A stretch of 64,000 nt of DNA. Origin: Xanthomonas citri pv. mangiferaeindicae. GTDB lineage: Bacteria; Pseudomonadota; Gammaproteobacteria; Xanthomonadales; Xanthomonadaceae. The notes beneath the pieces are model-generated. The model worked only from the letters and a program-made list of their open reading frames with translations, was not told the DNA's origin and searched no databases. The translations under genes were made by a program, and so were the position numbers. Location: positions 1,984,001 through 2,048,000 of the forward strand of contig CP016836.1 of the NCBI GenBank assembly GCA_002240395.1, in the 5' to 3' direction. Below, piece after piece: positions 31,765-42,557 of this stretch (positions are counted from its first letter, which is position 1; each line of letters begins with the position of its first letter).

Positions 31765-32894
31765 GCGGGGCCACCGGACGGCGCGGCGGACTGCTCGAGG
31801 TCGGCATCACGCTGTATGTGCGGCGCGGGCAGCAGTCGATCTGGGAGAACGGCATCTTCCAGAACTGCTTCCTGCTGGCCACGCTGCTGCTGTGCGCGCC
31901 GCGCGTGGGCTCGGTGCGGCTGGTCAACGGCGGCGACGGCGACCCGACTCAGAGCGGCGACTTCCTGGCCGCCTCGCCGGTGCCGGTGATCGATCTGGCG
32001 ACCGCGCTCGACGAACTCGACGTGGTCATCGAGCTCAGCGCCCAGCTCGACCCCACCTGGGCGCAGGCCTTCCGCGAGAAGGGCGGGCGGATCGTCGCGA
32101 TGCACGTGGCCAACGACTACGTCATCGACATCGAGCGGATGATCTACGGCCTGGCACCGGGCATGCGCGCCTCGGGTGTGGTCTACGACAGCGTCTGGAC
32201 GCTGCCGTCGTTCGAGGCCACCTGCGCCAGCTACTACCGCCACGTGCTCGGTGCCCCCGTACGCACGATGGGCCACCTGTGGAGCCCGGCGATGCTCGAG
32301 CACCGCGCCGCCGAATCGGGGGTCGCATTCGAGTACGTGCCCGGCCGCACGCGTTGGCGGCTGGCGGTGTGCGAGCCGAACATCTGCTCGGTCAAGACCT
32401 GCCACATCCCGATGCTGGTGTGCGATGTCGCCCATCGCCAGGCACCGGACGTCATCGTGCACCTGCGCGTGCACAACACGCTGCAGATGAAGGCCAACCC
32501 GGACTTCGTGGCCTTCGCGCGCAGCCTGGACCTGGTCAATCACGGCATCGCCACCTTCGAGCCGCGGCTGCCGATCGCCGACATCCTCGGCGTGAGCGCC
32601 GATGCGCTGGTGTCGCACCACTGGGAGAACGCCCAGAACTACCTCTACTACGAAGCGCTGTGGGGCGGCTTTCCGCTGATCCACAACTCGGCGCTGCTCG
32701 GCGGCTGCGGCTATCGCTACCGCGACTTCGACTGCGAAGACGGCGCCCGCGCCCTGCGCCGGGCCCACGCCATGCACGACGCCTCGCTGGCGAGCTACCG
32801 CCGCGACGCGCGCGCCTTTCTCGACACGCTCCACCCGGCCAATCCCGACAACGTCAGGCAGTACGAAGCGGCGCTGGAGGCGCTGTTCGCATGA
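31761..32894 (+). CDS. DUF2827 glycosyltransferase-like protein (second of three)
   Basis: 377 residues. N-terminal EVGITLYVRRGQQSIWENGI leads into FQNCFLLATLLL; the middle has LDELDVVIELSAQLD; and the C-terminal part carries SHHWENAQNYLYYEALWGGF followed by PLIHNSALLGGCGYRYRDFD. These match the first and third DUF2827 proteins and look like a GT-B C-terminal domain. No signal peptide, so it should act in the cytoplasm on proteins before export, if it is a protein glycosyltransferase. ATGA overlaps on both sides (31761-31764 and 32891-32894) indicate tight translational coupling. Confidence 0.78.
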   Translation: MSGATGRRGGLLEVGITLYVRRGQQSIWENGIFQNCFLLATLLLCAPRVGSVRLVNGGDGDPTQSGDFLAASPVPVIDLATALDELDVVIELSAQLDPTWAQAFREKGGRIVAMHVANDYVIDIERMIYGLAPGMRASGVVYDSVWTLPSFEATCASYYRHVLGAPVRTMGHLWSPAMLEHRAAESGVAFEYVPGRTRWRLAVCEPNICSVKTCHIPMLVCDVAHRQAPDVIVHLRVHNTLQMKANPDFVAFARSLDLVNHGIATFEPRLPIADILGVSADALVSHHWENAQNYLYYEALWGGFPLIHNSALLGGCGYRYRDFDCEDGARALRRAHAMHDASLASYRRDARAFLDTLHPANPDNVRQYEAALEALFA

Positions 32895-33517
32895 GACGAC
32901 ATCAAGCCCGTGCCGCGCTCGCCGCCTGGTTCCTGGCGGCCTGTGTCGTGGCCCACATCCTCCTGGCGGCGGTAACCCAGGCCGCCGAAGCGCAACCGGT
33001 GGCGATGCCCACCAGCCAGGAACTGCCCCTGCTCGCCAGCGCCGCCCGCCGTGCCGGCATCCGCACCTGTCTGCCGGCGCTGTCGGCGATCTCGGCCAGC
33101 GTCTCGCGCGACGTGCTGCGCCAGGACGTGCTGCTGGACTGGGATCGCGAATCGCCCGACGACGGCGCGTTCTTCAGCCTGCTCGCCTCCGAGACCCGCG
33201 ACCGCACGATGCTGCTGTCGGTCAACCGCGTGCCCGAGCGCAACGGCGGCTGCGCGTTCCTGGTCGAGAACATCCAGGCCGACCGCCGTGCCTGCAACGT
33301 GCTGGCCTCCGACGAACTCGTCGGCTACACCCGGGTGCCGTTCCTGCCGACGGTCGATGTCTACACCCTGGCCGAGCGGCCGCAGGAAACGGTGATGCTG
33401 GTGCGTGCCTCGCCCGGCTGCTTGATGGTCTGGCGGCACGTGCAGTACGGCATCGGCCGACCGACCCGCATCCCCGGCACCGCACCCGGCTATCAGGCCG
33501 GGGAGGGCGGGCAATGA
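32891..33517 (+). CDS. Exported protein of unknown function in the DUF2827 operon
   Basis: 208 residues. The start MRRHQARAALAAWFLAACVV plus following hydrophobic residues form a signal peptide, probably cleaved after AAEA; an AAC inside it could be a lipobox but the spacing is poor. The mature part has four cysteines (IRTCLPAL, GGCAFLVE, RRACNVLA, SPGCLMVW), suggesting two disulfides in the periplasm. I recognise no family. It is translationally coupled to DUF2827 genes on both sides, so it is likely to belong to the same process, for example chaperoning or maturing the autotransporters. Confidence 0.75.
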   Translation: MRRHQARAALAAWFLAACVVAHILLAAVTQAAEAQPVAMPTSQELPLLASAARRAGIRTCLPALSAISASVSRDVLRQDVLLDWDRESPDDGAFFSLLASETRDRTMLLSVNRVPERNGGCAFLVENIQADRRACNVLASDELVGYTRVPFLPTVDVYTLAERPQETVMLVRASPGCLMVWRHVQYGIGRPTRIPGTAPGYQAGEGGQ

Positions 33518-34719
33518 TCGAGTCCCTGCTCGGGCGGCTCACCGGCCGGCGCGCGGCCTATGTGCGCGACCTGACCGACGAAGGCGTGGTGCGCACGCCG
33601 CTGCGCATCGGCATCACGCTGGGCCTGCATGCGCCCGACGAAAGCCTGTGGACCAACGGCATCAAGCAGAACGCGCTGTACCTGGCCAAGCTGCTGCTGG
33701 GCAGCCCGCACGGCCACCAGGTGCTGCTGGTCAATGTCACCGACGTGCCGATCACCGATCGGCTGCCGTGGGATTTGAAGCAGTTTCCGACCGTGTCGTT
33801 CGAGGCCTGTCGCGATCAGCTGGACGTGCTGATCGAGCTCGGCGGGCAGATCGACGCCGCGCAGACCCAGCACCTCAAGGCGCGCGGCACGCGCCTGGTG
33901 AGCTACTGCTGCGGCTTCGAGTACATCCACAACGCCCAGGCGATCCTGTTCGGGCGCCGACTGTGGGACACGATCTTCGTCAACACCCGCTACGACGCGG
34001 TGTGGGTGATCCCGCAGGTCGCCGAAAGCACGCTGCACTTCCTGCAGACGCTGCGCCGCGTGCCGGCGACGATCGTGCCGTTCGTCTGGGATCCGATGTT
34101 CCTGGAGCAGCGCACGCTCGCGTTGCCGCACGCCGGGCAGTACCGCCCCGCCAGCGCTCCCAAGCGGCTGACGGTGATGGAGCCCAATCACGACATCACC
34201 AAGTTTTGCCTTTACCCGGTGCTGATCGCCGAAGAGGCCTGGCGGCGCGTGCCCGAGGCCATCGGCCATCTGCACGTGACCAATGCGGCGCGCATCGCGG
34301 TGGAGAGCCCGGAGTTCATCGGGCTGATGGCCCAGCTCGACATCGTGCGTGCGGGCAAGGCGAGCTTTGTCGGGCGGTTCGAGACGCCCAACTTCCTGGC
34401 CGCGCACACCGACGTGGTGATCTCGCACCAGTGGGCGAACCCGCTCAACTACTTTTACTTCGATGTGTGCTGGCAGGGCTATGCGTTGGTGCACAACGCC
34501 TCGCTGTGTGCGGGTCTGGGCTACTACTACCCCGGCAACGACGTGCAGGCCGGCGCGCGGCAGCTGATCGAAGCGCTGACCCGGCACGACCTGCAGTGGG
34601 ACAGCTATCGCACCACCCAGCGCGAGCGCATCGCGCCCTATCTGAGCACTGATCGCGCACTCATCAGCGCCTACGACGCGCTGCTCGCGACCTTGTGCAG
34701 CACCGAGGCACGGTCATGA
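33514..34719 (+). CDS. DUF2827 glycosyltransferase-like protein (third of three)
   Basis: 401 residues with a 25-residue N-terminal extension relative to its paralogues. Motifs are RIGITLGLHAPDESLWTNGI, KQNALYLAKLLLG, LDVLIELGGQID, then the C-terminal SHQWANPLNYFYFDVCWQGY followed by ALVHNASLCAGLGYYYPGND. The centre contains LTVMEPNHDITKFCLYPVLI, as expected for a donor-site region. No membrane segment. It is the last gene of the ATGA-coupled operon; the first giant autotransporter starts 153 bp later on the same strand. A 44-codon frame overlapping its stop (34716-34850) has nothing to support it. Confidence 0.78.
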   Translation: MIESLLGRLTGRRAAYVRDLTDEGVVRTPLRIGITLGLHAPDESLWTNGIKQNALYLAKLLLGSPHGHQVLLVNVTDVPITDRLPWDLKQFPTVSFEACRDQLDVLIELGGQIDAAQTQHLKARGTRLVSYCCGFEYIHNAQAILFGRRLWDTIFVNTRYDAVWVIPQVAESTLHFLQTLRRVPATIVPFVWDPMFLEQRTLALPHAGQYRPASAPKRLTVMEPNHDITKFCLYPVLIAEEAWRRVPEAIGHLHVTNAARIAVESPEFIGLMAQLDIVRAGKASFVGRFETPNFLAAHTDVVISHQWANPLNYFYFDVCWQGYALVHNASLCAGLGYYYPGNDVQAGARQLIEALTRHDLQWDSYRTTQRERIAPYLSTDRALISAYDALLATLCSTEARS

Positions 34720-34872
34720 GTCCGCTGTCGCCCGCGCGTGTCGATGCCTTTCCCAAAGAAGGCGCTGCCTTGCATCGCGCATCCGCCCCTGTTCCGCATT
34801 TCCGTTGCATCACCACTTCCCCCGCTGCATGGCCGCACCGGCCGCAATGACTACCCCAGAGGATGACTCTCA

Positions 34873-37800
34873 ATGAATCGCATCTACGCACTACGCTGGA
34901 ACGCCTCCATCCGCCGTTGGGTCGTGACCAGCGAACTGGCCCGGCGCACGCGGCCCACATCCGGTGCGTCCGCAGGCAGCGGCCGTACGATCGGCGCCGC
35001 CGTGTTGTCGATGGGTCTGTTTGCGGGCGCGATGCCGCTTGCGCACGCCCAAGGCGCGCCTGGCAGGGTGTTCGACGGCGAGATCATGAACAACACGGGA
35101 ACCTTGGTCGGGAGTCCGGCGCCGGCACACGACAACGTCGGTGGCTTTGGTGCCGTGCTCATCGGCAACGAGGGGCACGTCAACAGCGGCACGCTACAGG
35201 GCGGCAACGGCGGCGCGGCCGGCGGCCATTCCGGGTCAGGCGTCAAGCTGGATGGGGGCGGGACCGAGCTCACCAATACGGCGACCGGGCGGATCATCGG
35301 ACCGAATGGCGGTTTTGAACATAATGGCGGTTACGGCGCCTACATCCTCGGGGGAACGATCCAGCTAAGCAAGCCAAGCTGTACAACTTCGGCACCATCG
35401 TGGGCGGCAATGGCGGGGGCGGGACCTCGGTCGCCAGCCCCGGTATCCATGCCTTCAATGCATACGTCTCCAATGCCGGTGTCATCACAGGTGGCCTGTT
35501 CCCCAACGGCACTCGCAGGGAGGCGGTCCTGTTCGGTACCGGCCGCAATACGCTGGAGTTGCAGCCCGGTGGTGTGATCAACGGTAACGTCCTGGCCTTT
35601 TCCCGAAGCGATACCCTGATTCTCGGCGGGACGTCTGACAATCGAATCGGGACCTTCAATGTCGCCGAAATTGGCGACGCGGCGAAGTATCGCGGGTTCG
35701 GCATCTACCAAGTCGTTGCGGACTGGACGCTCACCGGCACCACGGCCGCGGTCACGCCGTGGCAGATCTTCGATGGTTCGCTGACCGCGTCTTCGGACGG
35801 GGCGCTCGGTGCGGCGTCTGGCGGTCTGACCTTGCTTGGCGTTGGCACCTTGCGCGTGGCGGGTGATGCCTTCACCAGTACGGCGCGCCAGATCACGGTC
35901 AACGATGCGGGCGCGATCGACATCGCCAGCCCGACCAATACCTTCACGGTCTCCCAGGCAGTCACGGGCACGGGCAGTGTCGCCAAGCGCGGTCCCGGCA
36001 CGCTGGTCTACACCGGCAACAACACCTACGCCGGTGGTACGACGATCGAGACCGGTACGCTGCAGCTGGGCAACGGCGGCACGACCGGCGGCGTGGTCGG
36101 CAACATCGTCAACAATGCCGCGCTGGTCGTCGAACGCAGCAACGCGATCGCACTCGATGGCGCGATCTCCGGCAGCGGCACCTTGACCCAATCGGGTGCG
36201 GGGACGACCACGCTGAGCGGCGCCAACAGCTACACCGGCGCCACCGATGTTCTGGCCGGCACACTGCTGGTCAACGGCAACCAGCGCGCCGCGACCGGAA
36301 CGGTCACGACGGCCCGCGGCACGACGGTCGGCGGTAGCGGTGTGATCGGCGGCGACGTCGTGATCGCCGATGGCGCCACGCTGTCGCCGGGCGCCAGTGC
36401 CGGCGCCCCGGGCACGCTGACGATCGCCGGCGACTTGTCGCTGTCGGCAGGTAGCGCGCTCGCCTACCAGTTCGGCCAGGCCGGCACGGTGGGGGGAACG
36501 CTCAACGACCTGACCGTGGTCGAAGGCGACCTGGTGCTCGACGGCATCTTGAACGCAACCGCATCGCCTGGCGGCACCTTCGGCGGCGGCCTGTACCGGG
36601 TGATCAGCTACAGCGGCAGCCTGACCGACAACGGTTTGGACCTGGGCACCAGCCTCGACCCGGACGTGTTCAACGTGCAGACCTCGGTCGCCAACCAGGT
36701 CAACCTCGTCAATGCCACGGGGCTGAGCCTGAACTTCTGGGACGGTGACGCCGGCGGTCGCAACGACGGCACGATCAGCGGCGGCGACGGCACGTGGCAG
36801 GTGCGGACACCGCGCGGGCGCGACAACTGGACCGACCGCGATGGCGGCATCAATGCGCTGTATGCCGATGGCGCATTTGCGATCTTCGCCGGCACCGGGG
36901 GCGCGGTGACCGTGGACAACAGCGTCGGCGCAGTGACTGCGAGTGGCCTACAGTTCGCGACCGATGGGTACCGCGTAGCGGGCGATGCGCTGACGCTGAT
37001 CGACGACGGCACCGGCAGCGCGACGCTGCGGGTAGGCGACGGCACGACCGCGGGTGCGGGCTATACCGCCACCCTGGACACGGTGCTGCAGGGCGACACG
37101 GCGGTGACCAAGACCGACGCCGGCACGCTGGTGCTGAGCGCCGACAACACCTTCGCCGACGGCACGACGATCGAGGGCGGCACGCTGCAACTGGGCGATG
37201 GTGGCACCACCGGCAGCGTGCTCGGCGATATCGTCAACAACGCGACGCTGGCGGTGGACCGGTCCGGGACGGCGACGCTGGGCAACCTCGTCTCCGGCAG
37301 CGGCCAGGTGCACCAGATCGGCGAGGGCACGACGGTCATGACCGCCGACAATACCTATACCGGCGGCACGACGATCGCGTCCGGCACGCTGCAGCTGGGT
37401 GCGGGCGGCACCACTGGCGGCCTGGTCGGCGATGTGGTCAACAACGCCACGCTGGAGATCAATCGCAGCAATGCGTTGACGCTCGCAGGCACCATCTCGG
37501 GCAGCGGGCGTGTGCTGCAGACCGGCTTCGGCACCACGACGCTGACCGGCGACAACACCTACACCGGCGGCACGACGGTCTCGAACGGCACGTTGCGGCT
37601 GGGCGACGGCGGCACCAGCGGCAGTGTGGTCGGCGACGTGGTGGTCGGCGGCTTGGTCGGCGACATTCTGAGCGACGCCGCACTGGTGTTCGACCGCTCG
37701 GATATCCACACATTCGCCGGCACGATCTCCGGCATTGGTCGCGTGGTGCAGGACGGCGCCGGCACCACGGTGCTGACGGGGGCCAATGCCTACACCGGTG

Positions 37801-40800
37801 CGACCGATGTCGCGGCCGGTGCGTTGCTGGTCAACGGCGACCAGCGTGCTGCCACGGGCGCGACCACGGTCGCCAGCGGCGCGACGATCGGCGGTGCCGG
37901 CGTCATCGGCGGCGATGTGGCGGTCGCTAGCGGCGCCACCTTGGCGCCAGGTGCGAGCGCGGGTGCGCCGGGTACGCTGACGATTGCCGGTGATCTGTCG
38001 CTGGCCGACGGCGCGGTGCTGGATTACCAGTTCGGTCAGGCCGGCACGGTCGGCGGCCCGCTCAACGATCTGACTGTGGTCGAGGGCGATCTGGTGCTCG
38101 ACGGGACCTTGAACGCGACCCAGTCGCCCGGCGGCGAATTCGGCACCGGCCTCTATCGCGTCATCAGCTACGGCGGCGCGCTGACCAACAACACGCTCGA
38201 TCTCGGCACGATGCTGGATCCGGCGCAGATCAGCGTGCAGACCTCGATCGCGAACCAAGTCAATCTGGTCAACGCGACCGGACTGACGCTGAACTTCTGG
38301 GACGGCGATGCGGGCGGCCGTAACGACGGCACGATCAGCGGCGGCGACGGCACCTGGCAAGCACGTGCGGGCAACGACAACTGGACCGATGCGGATGGCA
38401 CGCTCAATGCCCCGCACAACAGTGGTGCGTTCGCGATCTTCGCCGGCGCGGCGGGCACGGTCGATGTCGACAACAGCTTGGGCGATGTGGTCGCGGGCGG
38501 CATGCAGTTCGCGACCGACGGCTACGTGGTGCAGGGTGACGCGCTGACGCTGGTGGCTGACGATGCGGACGGGGCCACGATCCGCGTAGGCGATGGCACG
38601 ACGGCCGGTGCCAACTTCACCGCGACGATCGACGCGGTGCTTCAAGGCGACACCGGCTTGGTCAAGACCGATGCCGGCACGCTGGTGCTCGGCGGTGCCA
38701 ACACCTACACCGGTGGCACGACGGTCAACGGTGGTGCGGTGGCGATCTCCGAAGACGCCAACCTCGGTGCTTCCACCAGTGGGGTGACCCTCGACGGCGG
38801 CACGCTGCGGGCGCTGGCCGACCTGGACAGCGATCGCGCGATCGCTGCGCAGGCCGGTGGCGGTACGATCGACACGCAGGCCCACGCGGTGACGCTGGGT
38901 GGTGCGATCGATGGCCCCGGTGCACTGACCAAGGCCGGTACCGGGATGCTGACGCTGACGGCCGACAACGGCTACACCGGCGGCACGACGATCTCGGCCG
39001 GCACGCTGCAGCTGGGTGACGGCGGCACAACTGGTCACATCGTTGGTGACGTGGTCAACAACGGCACCTTGGTCGTGAATCGTTCCGACGCGGTGACGCT
39101 GGCTGGTGCGATGTCCGGCACCGGTCACCTGACCCAGGCCGGTATCGGCACCACGGTGCTGACCGGTGCCAACACCCACACTGGCGGCACGACCATCTCG
39201 GCGGGCACCGTGCAGATCGGCGACGGCGGCACCAGCGGCAGTCTGGCGGGCGACATCGTCAACAACGCCGCGCTGGTGATGAACCGCTCCGACGAGACGA
39301 CGCTGACCGGCGCCATCTCCGGCACGGGGCATCTGACCCAGGCGGGGACCGGTACCACCGTGTTGGTCGGCGACAGCACCTACACCGGCGGCACGACCAT
39401 CTCGGCCGGCACCTTGCAGGTCGGCAATGGGGGCGACACCGGCAGCCTGATCGGCAATGTCGACAATGGCGGCACGCTGGCGTTCGATCGTGCGGGCACG
39501 AGCCGTTTTGACGGCACGATCACCGGCTCAGGTCGCGTGGTGCAGACCGGTCCCGGTGCGGTGCTGTTCGGCAACGCCAACACTTACACAGGCGTCACCG
39601 AGGTCGCCTCGGGCTCGCTGCAAGCGGCGATGGCCAACGCGTTCAGTGCCAACTCGCGGCATGAGGTCGCCGCCGACGGCACGCTGGACCTCGCTGGTTA
39701 CGACCAGACGGTGGCCGGCCTGCGCAATGCCGGCACCGTGTCGCTGATGGGCGCGACGCCGGGCACGACGCTGACGGTGCGTGGCGACTACGTCGGCGAC
39801 GGCGGCGTGTTGCAGATGAGCGCAGTGCTCGGCGATTCGTCCAGCCCGACCGACCGGTTGGTGATCGACGGCGGTGCGGTGAGTGGTCGCACGCTGATCG
39901 ACCTCACCAACCGCGACGGCCTCGGTGCGCAGACCACCGGCGACGGCATCGAAGTCGTCAGTGCGATCAACGGGGCAACCACGACCGCACAGACGACCAA
40001 GGATGGCTTCTCGCTGGTCGGCGATTTTGTCGATGCGGGCGCGTTCGAGTACCGGCTGTATGCCGCCGATGCCGCGGGCCTGGGCGAGAACTGGTACCTG
40101 CGTTCGAGCAACCGCGGCGAGGCGGCGCTGTTCGGATCGCTGGGCGGTCAGTTCCGCGAATCGGCCGCCGGTATGCTCGGCAACCTGCACCAGCGCCTGG
40201 GCGACGCGACGATGGGCAGCGGCTCGGAGTCGGCCGGGTATCGGCAGTCCTGGGGCCGCCTGGTCAGCATCGATCGCAGCCTGAAGCAGGGCGGCGACGC
40301 GACGCCGAGCAGCCGCGGTCGCCAGAACGGGTTGCAGATCGGCTCCGACGTGTGGGCCAACGGCAATTGGCACGTCGGCGCCTACTTCGGCACCTTGGCC
40401 GGCGAGATGGAGGTCGCAGGCTCGGCCCGTGGCAGCACGAACCTGGCGGTGGGCCGCACCGATCTCGACAGCAAGTTCGTCGGTCTGTACGGCACCTTCG
40501 AGGCCGAGAACGGCTTCTACGTCGACACGGTGCTGCAGGGCGGACGGCTGCGCTACAAGCTGATCCCGACGATCGGCGACATGGTGTCGGGCGATGGCGA
40601 CAGCCGGACGGCGTCGGTGGAAGTCGGCCAGGCGTTCCCGGTCGGGCGCGACTGGCAGCTCGAGCCGCAACTGCAGCTGATCTACCAGCGTCTGGACAAC
40701 GACGATGTCGAGATCGCCAATGCGTTGGTGCAGCAGGACGCGGCCAACAGCCTGACGGCGCGTGTGGGCCTGCGGCTGAAGGGCGAGTTCGAGACCGGCG

Positions 40801-41069
40801 CGGGGCTGCTGCAGCCCTACACGCGGGTGAACTACTACCGCACGCGCTCGGATCAGGACGTGGCGCGCTTCATCGGCCCGTCGGCGACGGCGGACATCGT
40901 GACCCCGACCGGCGGCCGTAGCAGCGAGCTGGCGATGGGCGGCACGTTGTCGGTGAACCGCGAAGTGAGCTTGTTCGGCGAAGTCAGCAAGTTGTGGGCG
41001 CACGGCGATGAGAGCCGCAGCCGCAGCGATGACCTGTCCGCCAGCGTCGGCGTGAAGGTCGGCTGGTAA
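34873..41069 (+). CDS. Giant classical (type Va) autotransporter 1 with ESPR, one frame break
   Basis: About 2,065 residues after adding one base. Residues 1-24 are an ESPR (MNRIYALRWNASIRRWVVTS), the signal core is VLSMGLFAGAMPLAHAQ, and cleavage is probable at about 60. The passenger is a long beta-helix of autotransporter-associated repeats (NTYTGGTTISAGTLQLGDGG units). It includes two copies of a 130-residue module centred on LNDLTVVEGDLVLDG and NFWDGDAGGRNDGTISGGDG. The last 300 residues are the outer-membrane barrel, ending VGVKVGW. The frame changes at GGGGG 35350-35354; one more G gives LGGNDPAKQAKLYNFGTIVG and a continuous protein. ATG 34873 follows GAGGA. The DUF2827 operon is directly upstream. 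Confidence 0.88.
36060..41069 (+). repeat. 5.0-kb direct repeat, copy in autotransporter 1
   Basis: Aligns without net gaps to 43958-48967 (constant offset 7,898 at several points checked along its length). The barrel and distal passenger (39580-41069) differ in only a handful of residues; some passenger parts are more diverged. Confidence 0.8.
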
Positions 41070-41075
41070 GGCCTC

Positions 41076-41106
41076 GCGGGCGCGGCGGACACGCCGCCGC
41101 GCCCGC
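41076..41106 (+). terminator. GC hairpin after autotransporter 1
   Basis: GCGGGCGCGGCGG / CCGCCGCGCCCGC with a 5-base loop, 6 bases after the stop. Very stable but without a T run. Confidence 0.55.
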
Positions 41107-41231
41107 ATCGCGCCCGATGCACCGCACTGTCTTGCATCGGGATATCCGGCACGCGGCGGCGTTCGCCGCGCGTCCATCCATCGTCTGTCGTGGATGCGGC
41201 CGTCGCTGGCCGCAGGTAAGGAGGCTGGTCC

Positions 41232-42452
41232 ATGTCGTGTGCGGTCGATCCCCGCGCTGCGGGGCGAATGCAGGATGTCTGGCTGTTGGTCACCCTGCGC
41301 AATTACGGTCAACTCAACGCCACATTCGGCCCGGCGGCCGGCTATGGCGCCGATGGCATCGCGCCCAGCGTGCTGCGCGCATTGAGTTGGATCTGCGCCT
41401 TGCAAGGCGCGTTCATCGAATGGGTCGGACCGGACCGGCTGATTGTCCGGCTCGATTTCTCGGGTCCCGAGCTCAGCGAACAGGAAAAGCGCCAGTTGGT
41501 CGAGGACTGGCTGGTCCTGCTCAACCGCCGCTATGTGCTCGAGGACGACACCGAAGTCATGCCGGCGGTGTCGGTGCGATTGATCGAGGAGGTGTCCAAT
41601 CTCGGCCCAGGCGCAGAAGGCGAGGCCGTGCTGTTGCAGGACCTGACCTGGCAGGCGGACTACCGGCGCGACATCGCGCTGGCGGTCGCGCTGCACGACC
41701 AATTGGACAAGGGCAATATCGAGGTTGCCCGCTCGACCATCGTGCCCGGCGACGATCCCGACTGCGTCATCTATCACGAACTGGTGCTGCAGCTGACTGC
41801 GGCCTCGCCATTTCCGGCGAGCGACCTGCCGTTATGGCTGTCGGCGCTACAGCGTCTGGGCATGACGCGCCTGCTCGACCACACGCTGTTGCACACCGCG
41901 CTCGACCAACTGGTCGCCGATCCCGAGCTCACGCTCGCCTGCAGCATCTCGCTGCAGAGCGCGGCCTGCGATATGTGGTGGAGTTCGCTGTTCGAGCGCT
42001 TGCAGGCCGACCCACAACTCGCAACCCGGCTGGTGGTGCAGATCGCGATGCCGGTGCCCGTGCTCGACACCGCGCCGGCGGAGGCGTTCTGCCAGCGCCT
42101 GCGCGATGCCGGGTGTTCGATCGCGTTCGATGGCTTTGGCAGCGGCCGCTGCAATCTGGATTTCCTGCTTGCGGTCAAGCCCGCGATCGTCTGCATCGGC
42201 GAGCACCATGCCTATCTCGATGCGCGCAAGGAAAGCCCGGACATCTGGAGCGACGAAGTCATCGATGCGCTGCAGGCGCTGTGCCGGGCGGCGATTCCGC
42301 ACGTGGTGATCATCGAGCGGCGCGAAGCCAGCAAGGCGGCGATGCATGCCGTGGACGGCAACTGGTCGCTCTACCGCGGACGCGCCGGGCAGCACCGCGC
42401 CCACGGACAACTGCGTTCCCGAGAACGCGCATTGCAACGTGCGGCGTCCTGA
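41232..42452 (+). CDS. Degenerate GGDEF-EAL domain protein
   Basis: 406 residues, soluble. ATG 41232 has TAAGGAGG upstream. Residues about 15-140 resemble a GGDEF fold (VTLRNYGQLNATFGPAAGYG) but the signature reads GPDRL instead of GGDEF. Residues about 155-390 resemble an EAL domain: YHELVLQL in place of EALLRW, CSISLQS where active enzymes have N-x-S, FDGFGSGRCNLDFL in place of DDFGTGYSSL, and CIGEH where the K-x-D motif should be. Several catalytic metal ligands are therefore missing and the protein should neither make nor break c-di-GMP, though it could bind it. It lies between the two giant autotransporters on the same strand, suggesting a role in their control or deployment. Confidence 0.8.
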   Translation: MSCAVDPRAAGRMQDVWLLVTLRNYGQLNATFGPAAGYGADGIAPSVLRALSWICALQGAFIEWVGPDRLIVRLDFSGPELSEQEKRQLVEDWLVLLNRRYVLEDDTEVMPAVSVRLIEEVSNLGPGAEGEAVLLQDLTWQADYRRDIALAVALHDQLDKGNIEVARSTIVPGDDPDCVIYHELVLQLTAASPFPASDLPLWLSALQRLGMTRLLDHTLLHTALDQLVADPELTLACSISLQSAACDMWWSSLFERLQADPQLATRLVVQIAMPVPVLDTAPAEAFCQRLRDAGCSIAFDGFGSGRCNLDFLLAVKPAIVCIGEHHAYLDARKESPDIWSDEVIDALQALCRAAIPHVVIIERREASKAAMHAVDGNWSLYRGRAGQHRAHGQLRSRERALQRAAS

Positions 42453-42557
42453 TCCCGGAGCGATCACAACGTTCGCTCTGTTCTTTTCTTTTCCGCGTCA
42501 TCGGGGGGTGTTCACCCCCATCCGTCGCAACCCCCATTCTCTGAAGGACATCACGTC

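Noticed and set aside
34716..34850. 44-codon frame overlapping the stop of the third DUF2827 gene by ATGA
   Set aside because: No motif, no signal peptide and mixed codon bias; the overlap alone is weak evidence.
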